From a virus, in IMG/VR virus record IMGVR_UViG_3300008267_010527, positions 1 through 28,312 of that record: a stretch of 28,312 nucleotides of DNA. One strand, given 5' to 3'. Made by a program: the position numbers and the translations under genes. The notes beneath the pieces were generated by a model that saw only the letters and a program-made list of their open reading frames with translations, ran no database searches and had not been told where the DNA came from. Shown piece by piece: positions 1-4,575 of this stretch (positions are counted from its first letter, which is position 1; each line of letters starts with the position of its first letter).

Positions 1-293
1 AAGTGTTCACGATAGTCAGTATCCTTGAAAATGTCGTGATTACCGCGGATCAAGACCTTGTCACCATTTAACCTGCGCATGATGCCCAAGGCTTTACGGT
101 TAATAACAACATCACCCAGATGATATACTTTATCGTTGGGACGCACACGCTCGTTCCAGGCCCGGACCATAAACTCATCCATTTCGTCTGGATCGGTCCA
201 AGGACGCAGTTTGGTCACACCATCGTTACGGGTAAAGCGACATACACCAGCGTGACCAAAGTGAGTGTCGCTAACAAGAAATACTGCTGGCAT
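1..293 (-). CDS. Calcineurin-like metallophosphoesterase, C-terminus cut by window edge
   Basis: The first 97 residues are visible; the gene runs off the left edge. The metallophosphoesterase metal-binding signatures are in order: DTHFGH near residues 9-14, GDVV near 60-63 and GNHD near 84-87. Such proteins hydrolyse phosphomonoesters or phosphodiesters using two metal ions; the substrate cannot be told from the fragment. The ATG at 293 is preceded by a strong AGGAGG ribosome binding site with 5-nt spacing. It lies just downstream of the tRNA-Cys/Trp/Gly cluster, with no terminator visible between, so it is probably co-transcribed with those tRNAs. Small phosphoesterases of this type are common in T4-like phages. 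Confidence 0.85.
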   Translation of the reverse strand, partial: MPAVFLVSDTHFGHAGVCRFTRNDGVTKLRPWTDPDEMDEFMVRAWNERVRPNDKVYHLGDVVINRKALGIMRRLNGDKVLIRGNHDIFKDTDYREH

Positions 294-316
294 AGGTGCC
301 TCCTTTCTAAAAAATA

Positions 317-390
317 TGGAGCGGGGTGCGGGAATCGAACCCGCGACTCTAGCTTGGAAGGCTAGGGTAATACCATTTTACGAACCTCGC
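317..390 (-). tRNA. tRNA-Gly (anticodon TCC)
   Basis: Cloverleaf on the minus strand: acceptor GCGAGGT/ACCCCGC (one A-C mismatch at pair 4), anticodon arm CTAGC-CTTCCAA-GCTAG, T arm GCGGG-TTCGATT-CCCGC, discriminator T and an encoded CCA at 317-319. The U discriminator is usual for bacterial tRNA-Gly. It is the last of three tRNAs read from one promoter near 573-601. Confidence 0.93.
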
Positions 391-396
391 ATTGTT

Positions 397-470
397 TGGG
401 TCCGGGCCAGGGAATTGAACCCCGTCAAGCAGATTTGGAGGCTGCGGTGCTACCGTAACACTTGCCCGGA
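397..470 (-). tRNA. tRNA-Trp (anticodon CCA)
   Basis: The acceptor stem TCCGGGC/GCCCGGA pairs perfectly. D arm GTGT/GCAC. Anticodon loop CTCCAAA, identical to the E. coli tRNA-Trp loop, gives anticodon CCA. T arm CGGGG-TTCAATT-CCCTG. CCA is encoded at 397-399. Odd points are A at position 8, a C-T mismatch at the inner anticodon pair, and a C discriminator where bacterial Trp tRNAs have G. The assignment rests on the anticodon loop. Confidence 0.82.
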
Positions 471-476
471 ATAGAC

Positions 477-554
477 TGGAAGTGAGGGTGGGATTCGAAC
501 CCACGATTTTACAGTTTTGCAGACTGTTCCCTTGGGCCGCTCGGGCACCTCACT
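477..554 (-). tRNA. tRNA-Cys (anticodon GCA)
   Basis: Acceptor AGTGAGG/CCTCACT, anticodon arm ACAGT-CTGCAAA-ACTGT, T arm GTGGG-TTCGAAT-CCCAC, U discriminator (a cysteine identity element) and an encoded CCA at 477-479. First tRNA behind the promoter at 573-601. Confidence 0.93.
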
Positions 555-572
555 GTTTTGATTTGATATTGT

Positions 573-601
573 ATTATACCAGAAATACTATTTTTGGTCA
601 A
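573..601 (-). promoter_or_regulatory. Sigma70-type promoter for the tRNA-Cys/Trp/Gly cluster
   Basis: On the minus strand TTGACC (596-601), exactly 17 nt, then TATAAT (573-578). The -35 box overlaps the stop codon of the upstream gene. Predicted transcription start is near 566, about 12 nt before tRNA-Cys. The same architecture is found before the other RNA units at 2660-2688 and 3706-3734. Confidence 0.85.
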
Positions 602-1293
602 CCAATTTTTTGATAATCTAAAACAGTGGCGTTGTCAATGATAGAAATCCAACGATCTACTGTTTTTTGTTCTGCCAGATCGTCAAACGATAATAAATTT
701 TGCCAATATCGATATACTGACTCAGACAGATGTATATCAAATCTATCTGTGAATTCTTTTACATACTGCCAATCTGTTTTGATTTTTGTCATGTCTATCA
801 CTAGGTCAAACGGACTTTTATCAAGGGCAGCAGTCCACTGTAACCAATTCTCACTGGGTTGTAAACTTCCTGTTTTAAAATTTTTAATACAACAGGCACG
901 GTATGTGACCAGTGGATCAGAATTTTCTACCAAAATTTTGATTTGATTTTTAGTTAAAATATCTTGACAATCACTAGCATTCAAAGATTTTAGTCCAAGA
1001 TCGTGCGATGTACAAATAGTATTAACATTATTTTGAACTCGTTCAATATATGATGGGTGCAAGGTATTATCATTTTGACAAAACGCACTGGACGAAGTGC
1101 CGTTTTTAGGAGTCCGAAAACAACCATTATGGTCTATAGGGGGTGCATAAAATGTTGCCTCGTCATTGATATAATGACTAAGACGCCAGACCTTTAAATC
1201 TTTATCCCACGGTTTAACGTTGGTGGCATGTTCTAATAAGTTGGCAAACCCGTCCCCGCCGGCACCAGCATCAAAGTAAATCCAAAACTGCAT
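598..1293 (-). CDS. Phage protein of unknown function, 231 aa
   Basis: I do not recognise this family. The ATG at 1293 is chosen because GGAG lies 6 nt upstream of it; a TTG start further upstream would extend the protein by 10 residues without a ribosome binding site. The N-terminus (MQFWIYFDAGAGGDGFANLL) has a glycine-rich turn after a beta strand, loosely like the phosphosulfate-binding loop of sulfotransferases, but no second motif confirms this. The C-terminal half is rich in aromatic and charged residues. There is no signal peptide or membrane segment. It follows the FkbM methyltransferase gene with a 20-nt gap, so both may modify the same glycan; that is only context. The gene is visibly more AT-rich than the sugar operons. 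Confidence 0.8.
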   Translation of the reverse strand: MQFWIYFDAGAGGDGFANLLEHATNVKPWDKDLKVWRLSHYINDEATFYAPPIDHNGCFRTPKNGTSSSAFCQNDNTLHPSYIERVQNNVNTICTSHDLGLKSLNASDCQDILTKNQIKILVENSDPLVTYRACCIKNFKTGSLQPSENWLQWTAALDKSPFDLVIDMTKIKTDWQYVKEFTDRFDIHLSESVYRYWQNLLSFDDLAEQKTVDRWISIIDNATVLDYQKIG

Positions 1294-1313
1294 CAATGCT
1301 CCTGTCCTATAGA

Positions 1314-2066
1314 TCAAAAACAATAACGATAATCTTCTGCGCCAGCCACGTTGCTGAAATCCAGACCATCTATATAAAAATCACATCTTGATTTGTCATT
1401 GACCTGCAACAGGTTTTTGTTCATAAAAGTCAGCTCTAAGCAATCGGTTAGGCCTTCGGGTCCAATGTCCATGTGATTGTTGGCATGCAAATGCACAATT
1501 GAATAATGAGTTTGCAACATCTTGACAGCAGTTTCAAACTGCGTTCGATTGCCATTGCAAAAATGGAATTCCATGACCATGCCCGTGATACGATCGCGAT
1601 AGTTGATCAAGTCATTGATCAGCACATATTCACCGCCTTCGATGTCCATTTTGATAAAAACATTTTTTTCATCCTGGCGTGCCAGACAAGTGGCCAGGCT
1701 GGTTTGGCCTGATCCAGGACCTACATTTTCCACAAAGTGTTGTACTTGGCCCTGAAAAAAATCTTCATATTCTGTTTGCAAATCTATATGTCCACGCACA
1801 CCAACATTGTAGGCCACCTTTAACTGATCTTTGATCACTGTGCCATCATACATGTGTATGGGATCATGAGGTTTTTTTGCATGCCAATCCTGATCAAAAC
1901 TCCAGTTATCTCCCAATCCCAGGCTTATCAAGGCTTGAGATTGATTTATAAGATCCAGTGGTACAACATAGCCACCATCCATGAAGTTGCCCAGGCGTGT
2001 AAGAACAGGGCCATCAACCGGGCACAACCATTGCAGATTGTTGGGTAATTTATTAACTATTATCAT
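1314..2066 (-). CDS. FkbM-family SAM-dependent methyltransferase
   Basis: Residues 139-146 read KMDIEGGE, the FkbM-family signature (K-x-D-I-E-G-x-E), and a Rossmann-like strand followed by a glycine turn (ISLGLGDNW, 47-55) is placed for SAM binding. FkbM-type enzymes transfer methyl groups from SAM, usually to hydroxyls of sugars or polyketides. In a phage rich in sugar genes an O-methyl sugar is a likely product, but the acceptor is unknown. Length (250 aa) fits the family. There is no Shine-Dalgarno sequence; instead TATAAATA at 2072-2079 ends only 5 nt before the ATG, which suggests a T4-late-like promoter and a very short or absent leader. Confidence 0.85.
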   Translation of the reverse strand: MIIVNKLPNNLQWLCPVDGPVLTRLGNFMDGGYVVPLDLINQSQALISLGLGDNWSFDQDWHAKKPHDPIHMYDGTVIKDQLKVAYNVGVRGHIDLQTEYEDFFQGQVQHFVENVGPGSGQTSLATCLARQDEKNVFIKMDIEGGEYVLINDLINYRDRITGMVMEFHFCNGNRTQFETAVKMLQTHYSIVHLHANNHMDIGPEGLTDCLELTFMNKNLLQVNDKSRCDFYIDGLDFSNVAGAEDYRYCF

Positions 2067-2071
2067 AAAAA

Positions 2072-2079
2072 TATTTATA
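2072..2079 (-). promoter_or_regulatory. T4-late-promoter-like TATAAATA box
   Basis: The minus strand reads TATAAATA, the T4 late promoter -10 consensus, 5 nt before the ATG at 2066. If used with normal spacing the transcript would start at or next to the start codon. The motif is seen; its function is inferred. Confidence 0.45.
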
Positions 2080-2107
2080 GAACAAAGGACTCAACGTTTA
2101 ATTTATT

Positions 2108-2181
2108 TGGTTGCGGGTGACGGAGTTGAACCGCCAACTGGAGCTTATGAGACTCCCGAGATACCATTTCTCTAACCCGCG
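2108..2181 (-). tRNA. tRNA-Met (CAT), initiator-like
   Basis: Acceptor CGCGGGT/ACCCGCA leaves position 1 (C) unpaired against A72, and the D stem GAGA/TCTC gives A11:U24. Both are hallmarks of bacterial initiator tRNA-fMet. Anticodon loop CTCATAA, T arm GGCGG-TTCAACT-CCGTC, discriminator A, encoded CCA at 2108-2110. The three consecutive G:C pairs of classic initiators (29-31/39-41) are missing: the stem is GGAGT/GCTCC. It follows a structured leader at 2183-2285. Confidence 0.88.
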
Positions 2182-2182
2182 A

Positions 2183-2285
2183 TAGATAGCGAAGCACACT
2201 CGGTGGAATGTGCTTGGCTATCGCCGGTATTTTTCATCCTACAAGAAGGATTCCATCCACCAGGCCGCCCGTTTGTGTTAGTTAT
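2183..2285 (-). ncRNA. Structured RNA upstream of tRNA-fMet, unknown class
   Basis: This gene-free stretch folds well on the minus strand. A long hairpin at 2185-2222 has 6 bp (GATAGC/GCTATC), a C-C mismatch, 7 bp (AAGCACA/TGTGCTT) and a 10-nt loop TTCCACCGAG. A small hairpin (ATCCT/AGGAT) is at 2236-2251. Six loop bases (TCCACC) are complementary to GGTGGA at 2256-2261, so an H-type pseudoknot is possible. No uridine tract follows, so it is not a terminator. It could be a processed 5' leader of the tRNA, a cis-regulatory element or a small RNA; I recognise no known class. Confidence 0.5.
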
Positions 2286-2314
2286 AGTGTAACACAGGCC
2301 CTCGTTGCCTGCAA
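2286..2314 (-). promoter_or_regulatory. Weak candidate promoter for structured RNA and tRNA-fMet
   Basis: TTGCAG (2309-2314), 17 nt, TACACT (2286-2291) on the minus strand. Both boxes deviate from consensus. It lies in the gap between the 51-aa gene and the structured RNA, where a promoter would be expected. Confidence 0.3.
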
Positions 2315-2326
2315 CCACTTTGAAGA

Positions 2327-2482
2327 TCAATCTTTTGAAGGATGACCGATTATTTTCTTCACTGCTTCAATCTGTGCTATCATCACTTCAACCTGTGCCC
2401 GAGCACGTTCATATTTGGCTTCAAGCAAGGCCGCACGCTCTTCGGGTGCCAAAACGAATTTACTTTGTTTTATGTTTTCCAT
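2327..2482 (-). CDS. Small charged helical protein, 51 aa, unknown function
   Basis: A 51-residue ORF starts at an ATG preceded by AGGAG with a 5-nt gap. The sequence from about residue 11 to 44 (LAPEERAALLEAKYERARAQ and following) is alanine-, glutamate- and arginine-rich with heptad-like hydrophobics, so it is predicted to be one long amphipathic or coiled-coil helix. There is no membrane segment. Its ribosome binding site begins within a few bases of the uridine tract of a strong terminator (2493-2527), so transcription from the promoter at 2660-2688 must read through that terminator to express it. This is the arrangement of attenuator- or riboswitch-controlled genes. Function unknown; too short for the family to be recognised by eye. 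Confidence 0.7.
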   Translation of the reverse strand: MENIKQSKFVLAPEERAALLEAKYERARAQVEVMIAQIEAVKKIIGHPSKD

Positions 2483-2492
2483 GTTTTCTCCT

Positions 2493-2527
2493 AATAAAAA
2501 ACCCCGGAGTGTCTAGTTCCAGGGTTT
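2493..2527 (-). terminator. Intrinsic terminator/attenuator before the 51-aa gene
   Basis: The 10-bp stem AAACCCTGGA/TCCGGGGTTT (one T-G wobble) with a 9-nt loop is followed by TTTTTTATT on the minus strand. The 5' arm can instead pair with upstream GGTTCAGGG (2561-2569), forming a plausible antiterminator. Confidence 0.85.
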
Positions 2528-2653
2528 CGAATATCGTATGGTGTCTTATACTATTCAATGCCCTGAACCTCTTTCTTCACAAATTGTCCATAGAACCACA
2601 CTCCCATTTAGATTGGGTTGTGGTAAAAGATAGGTCACTTTGCGATTCAACAT
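2496..2653 (-). ncRNA. Attenuator-like leader or small RNA, about 155 nt
   Basis: The unit runs from the predicted start of a consensus promoter (about 2653) to the terminator U tract. Visible helices on the minus strand are ACTATT with AATAGT (closing stem), ACCT-AT-CTTT (2626-2635) with AAAGAGGT (2567-2574), and a hairpin ACCACA..CCC with GGG..TGTGGT (2595-2624). The AAAGAGGT arm overlaps the antiterminator segment at 2561-2569, so the two folds exclude each other. It is either a cis-acting switch for the 51-aa gene or a free small RNA. A 32-codon ORF starting near 2651 is present but has no ribosome binding site. Confidence 0.6.
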
Positions 2654-2659
2654 AATAGT

Positions 2660-2688
2660 ATTATACAGGTGTATTTATACTGTGTCAA
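2660..2688 (-). promoter_or_regulatory. Consensus sigma70 promoter of the leader RNA
   Basis: Perfect TTGACA (2683-2688), 17-nt spacer, perfect TATAAT (2660-2665) on the minus strand. Confidence 0.92.
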
Positions 2689-2703
2689 CCTGATCTGGTC
2701 AAC

Positions 2704-2730
2704 AAAAAAGGCACTCACGGTGCCTTTTTT
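2704..2730 (-). terminator. Bidirectional intrinsic terminator after the outer-membrane protein gene
   Basis: AAAAAAGGCAC and GTGCCTTTTTT form an 11-bp perfect stem with a 5-nt loop. The A and T tracts make it usable on both strands. It lies 17 nt after the stop codon at 2748. Confidence 0.92.
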
Positions 2731-2747
2731 GATCTAACAAAAAACTA

Positions 2748-3302
2748 TTAGAAATTTCGAGTGTAATTAACATTTATAGTTTTTTGATCTGCATCACCTT
2801 GCACACGATCATATCTTACACCAATTGTATCTTGTTTAGTAACAGCATAACCTACTCCGGCTCTCCAGGTTCTAGTGGTATCGTTCATGGCAGTGTTGAA
2901 TGGAGTGCGGAAACGCCACCCAGCGCGAGCAGTAAAGCCCGATGATCCCATTGGGACACTAACTCCAGGTTCCACGCTGTAGTATCCGTAACTGCCGGTG
3001 CTGATATATCGTTCGCCAATACCTGTGCGAGTATACAAGGTCGCAAACTTTGTTGGTAACAATCCAGTTACTCCGGCTTCAAGTCGAGTGCTGGCCAATG
3101 CATTGTTGCTATTTTGGTTGATTTGTAAAACTCCTACATCGCCAAGAAAGTTTTTGTTGATGTTTTCTCTGACTGCCAGGCTCCAACTGCTTTGATCTGC
3201 TGATTTGACATTGTCAACATTGCCATATTCAACCGTGGCTGATCCTGCGTGGACCGAACCTGTTGCGAACACTAAACTTAGAATAGTTAATAATTTTTTC
3301 AT
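2748..3302 (-). CDS. Outer-membrane beta-barrel protein with signal peptide
   Basis: The N-terminus (KK, then LLTILSLVFATGSVHA) is a classic Sec signal peptide with cleavage expected after Ala19. The mature chain of about 165 residues alternates polar and hydrophobic residues in short strands separated by Gly/Asn/Ser turns, and it ends in Phe in the pattern YTRNF, the C-terminal signal read by the BAM complex. This fits an 8-stranded outer-membrane barrel (OmpA/OmpW/Lom size class). A phage copy might alter the host surface during infection, for example by blocking further adsorption, or act as a porin; neither is shown. Start supported by AAAAGGAAA upstream. It has its own late-like promoter, a 5' hairpin and flanking terminators, so it is an independent unit. 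Confidence 0.85.
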   Translation of the reverse strand: MKKLLTILSLVFATGSVHAGSATVEYGNVDNVKSADQSSWSLAVRENINKNFLGDVGVLQINQNSNNALASTRLEAGVTGLLPTKFATLYTRTGIGERYISTGSYGYYSVEPGVSVPMGSSGFTARAGWRFRTPFNTAMNDTTRTWRAGVGYAVTKQDTIGVRYDRVQGDADQKTINVNYTRNF

Positions 3303-3327
3303 GCTTGAGATTTTCCTTTTAAAAGAA

Positions 3328-3348
3328 TGTTGGGTGAGTCACCCAACA
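3328..3348 (-). promoter_or_regulatory. 21-bp perfect palindrome in 5' UTR
   Basis: TGTTGGGTGA-N-TCACCCAACA, ten perfect pairs around one base, between the CTAAATA box and the ribosome binding site of the outer-membrane protein gene. At the RNA level it would form a stable hairpin close to the 5' end; at the DNA level it could be an operator. Confidence 0.7.
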
Positions 3349-3351
3349 AGT

Positions 3352-3358
3352 TATTTAG
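3352..3358 (-). promoter_or_regulatory. Late-promoter-like CTAAATA box for the outer-membrane protein gene
   Basis: CTAAATAA on the minus strand, just upstream of the palindrome and about 50 nt before the ATG at 3302. It resembles T4-type late -10 boxes; inferred. Confidence 0.45.
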
Positions 3359-3378
3359 TGGTTTTTGCAGTGACCAAC

Positions 3379-3404
3379 AAAAAAGCCTGATTTCTCAGGC
3401 TTTT
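3379..3404 (-). terminator. Intrinsic terminator of the tmRNA
   Basis: AAAAGCCTGA/TCAGGCTTTT stem of 10 bp, loop of 5 nt, followed by further T residues (TTTTTTGTT in all) on the minus strand. Confidence 0.9.
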
Positions 3405-3700
3405 CAGACTAGTTTGGGTAACAAGGCATAGTTGCCCCGGAGATCATGCCGCTAAGGCAAAGACCTCGTCATTAGATGCGTTTGCATAGTCATCGCCTAC
3501 TGTGTTGCCTCTTTCGCTATCTCACCATGTCGAAACCGATCGGGCCCATTAAAAAACACACTCCGAATACGTCTACTCGGCGATACCTGTAACAGGTCTC
3601 AATTTGCACCCTTGCGGCGTGTGAGTGTATTTTTTGGTGGACCCGGGGAGAATCGAACTCCCGTCCACAATGCCTTCACTACGAAGGAATTACAACAATA
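3405..3700 (-). ncRNA. ssrA: Circularly permuted (two-piece) tmRNA
   Basis: tmRNA rescues stalled ribosomes and tags their products for proteolysis. Here the tRNA-like 3' half comes first: T arm GGGAG-TTCGATT-CTCCC, acceptor strand CGGGTCC (3639-3645), discriminator A and CCA (3635-3637). An intervening loop (about 3548-3634) follows, then the 5' half starting GGGCCCG (3541-3547) with the conserved GGTTTCGAC. The two halves pair as a 7-bp acceptor stem containing G3-U70, the alanine identity element. The tag frame (3444-3485) reads GCA resume codon, then ANASNDEVFALAA and stop TGA. The ends of the mature pieces are not defined here. A consensus promoter and a terminator bracket the gene. Confidence 0.95.
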
Positions 3701-3705
3701 TCGTT

Positions 3706-3734
3706 ATTATACGACACACCTATTTATGTGTCAA
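3706..3734 (-). promoter_or_regulatory. Consensus sigma70 promoter of tmRNA
   Basis: Perfect TTGACA (3729-3734), 17-nt spacer, perfect TATAAT (3706-3711) on the minus strand. A CCGGATCCGG palindrome (3735-3744) abuts the -35 box and a 7-bp hairpin CCACGTT/AACGTGG (3752-3770) lies just upstream. Confidence 0.92.
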
Positions 3735-3773
3735 CCGGATCCGGCCCACCACCACGTTTAGAGAACGTGGAAA

Positions 3774-3842
3774 CTATAGTATCAATAAGAACACAACAGC
3801 TACTACAACTACACCAATGGCAAAACTGTAGTCTTGATTCAT
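3774..3842 (-). CDS. Tiny predicted membrane protein, 22 aa
   Basis: The ORF reads MNQDYSFAIG followed by an unbroken Val/Ala/Leu/Ile stretch to the stop, so it would be a single transmembrane segment with almost no soluble part. GGAGGG lies 7 nt before the ATG, and the start overlaps the stop of the preceding 27-codon ORF. Overlap, ribosome binding site and composition together argue for a real gene, though the length makes this uncertain. Function unknown; small phage membrane peptides may be lysis regulators or envelope modulators. Confidence 0.5.
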   Translation of the reverse strand: MNQDYSFAIGVVVVAVVFLLIL

Positions 3843-3922
3843 TCTGAATCCCTCCATGCCTTCAACTCGATCATGGCATACAGCAACAGGGCCACTGCAA
3901 CTATTGAAAACATGATCAACAT
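3839..3922 (-). CDS. Tiny predicted membrane protein, 27 aa
   Basis: The ORF is MLIMFSIVAVALLLYAMIEL followed by a polar tail (KAWRDSE). It is one predicted transmembrane helix with a charged C-terminus. It begins 2 nt after the stop of the 56-aa gene and overlaps the start of the 22-aa gene by 4 nt, suggesting translational coupling of all three. No strong ribosome binding site of its own. Function unknown. Confidence 0.5.
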   Translation of the reverse strand: MLIMFSIVAVALLLYAMIELKAWRDSE

Positions 3923-3924
3923 GA

Positions 3925-4095
3925 TTAATTATACCCTTTTACTGCCTTGCCGTCAATCCGAGGATTGCCTTTTGCATGGGCATCGATTATTTTATTACGA
4001 TCACGCTCTTCTGGCAACGGACCACAACCTAACCTTGCCCACTCATCTTCTGAGTAGTAATAACTTTCTACTGGCGTCTTTTTTTGTTGTTCCAT
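3925..4095 (-). CDS. Small hydrophilic phage protein, 56 aa
   Basis: Soluble, charged 56-residue ORF with a run of tyrosines and acidic residues near positions 11-18 (SYYYSEDEW) and a basic C-terminus. It starts 17 nt from the tRNA at 4112-4186. There is no clear Shine-Dalgarno, but a CTAAATA box ends 8 nt before the ATG (4104-4110), the same short-leader arrangement as at 2066, 5663, 5980 and 27446. First gene of a three-gene mini-operon with two membrane peptides. I do not recognise it. Confidence 0.6.
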   Translation of the reverse strand: MEQQKKTPVESYYYSEDEWARLGCGPLPEERDRNKIIDAHAKGNPRIDGKAVKGYN

Positions 4096-4103
4096 GGTGT
4101 AGA

Positions 4104-4110
4104 TATTTAG
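4104..4110 (-). promoter_or_regulatory. Late-promoter-like CTAAATA box
   Basis: CTAAATAT on the minus strand in the 16-nt space between the tRNA and the 56-aa gene, 8 nt before the ATG. Function inferred from recurrence. Confidence 0.4.
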
Positions 4111-4111
4111 T

Positions 4112-4186
4112 TGGTGGGCCGTGAAAGAGTCGAACTTTCTTCTGACGATTATGAGTCGCCGGCATCTACCGATATGCTAACGGCCC
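4112..4186 (-). tRNA. tRNA with CAT anticodon, probably tRNA-Ile2 (lysidine-type)
   Basis: Acceptor GGGCCGT/ACGGCCC, D stem GCAT/ATGC, anticodon arm GGCGA-CTCATAA-TCGTC, T arm GAAAG-TTCGACT-CTTTC, discriminator A, encoded CCA at 4112-4114. Position 1 is paired, so it is not an initiator. The anticodon stem closely matches E. coli tRNA-Ile2 (GGCGACTCATAATCGC), and C4-G69/C5-G68, recognised by TilS, are present. Elongator tRNA-Met is the alternative. Confidence 0.9.
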
Positions 4187-4203
4187 TGAACTACAGTTTA
4201 ACA

Positions 4204-4575
4204 TCAAGGCCTATAGTTGTCAAGAAACTGTTGCAGATTTCCATACAGGTTTACCATCACAGCTTCCTTGCTGCCAAAAAATACGATTTGCTTTGGAACA
4301 CCTTTGGTGGCATGTATGTAGTAGGGCATCTGCATCTTTCTGTCCAGATCCAGTATGGTTTCATGATTGAACAGCATGAGGTTGTCGATGGGATAACTGT
4401 AGTGTTCCAGTTCAAGTTTTTTCACAAAGGTGTCAAACCCTGTGCTGGTCAGGCGCATGCCTCCATTTTTTCTAAGATTAAACCACCAGGTCTTCATGGC
4501 AGTGTCAACACTGACAGCCAGATGTTCGGGCAACTGCGATACCAGTTCGGTGGTCAGACGCTGTTTGTCTCGCAC
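4204..4575 (-). CDS. Conserved-type phage protein of unknown function, 123 aa
   Basis: A soluble alpha/beta-type protein without signal peptide or membrane segment. It starts with GTG at 4575, inside the end of the upstream gene (22-nt overlap); ATG at codon 27 (MKTWWF) would give a shorter protein of about 97 residues. The C-terminal half (KQIVFFGSKEAVMVNLYGNL) looks like a compact sheet. I do not recognise a domain. It is the last protein gene before the tRNA/tmRNA island. CATAAATT stands directly before the GTG. Confidence 0.65.
   Translation of the reverse strand: MRDKQRLTTELVSQLPEHLAVSVDTAMKTWWFNLRKNGGMRLTSTGFDTFVKKLELEHYSYPIDNLMLFNHETILDLDRKMQMPYYIHATKGVPKQIVFFGSKEAVMVNLYGNLQQFLDNYRP

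Noticed and set aside
598-1323. Sulfotransferase assignment from the glycine-rich N-terminus
   Set aside because: Only one weak motif; no 3' phosphate-binding segment could be identified.
2185-2222. Hairpin read as intrinsic terminator
   Set aside because: No uridine tract follows on either strand, and the tRNA begins right after it.
2555-2651. 32-codon leader peptide at the start of the attenuator RNA
   Set aside because: Its ATG lies at or within a few bases of the predicted transcript start without a ribosome binding site; no run of regulatory codons is seen.
3735-3800. Glutamine (glnA-type) riboswitch controlling the tmRNA
   Set aside because: The consensus promoter lies between this stretch and the tmRNA, and the conserved riboswitch core sequences are not visible; only a simple 7-bp hairpin is.
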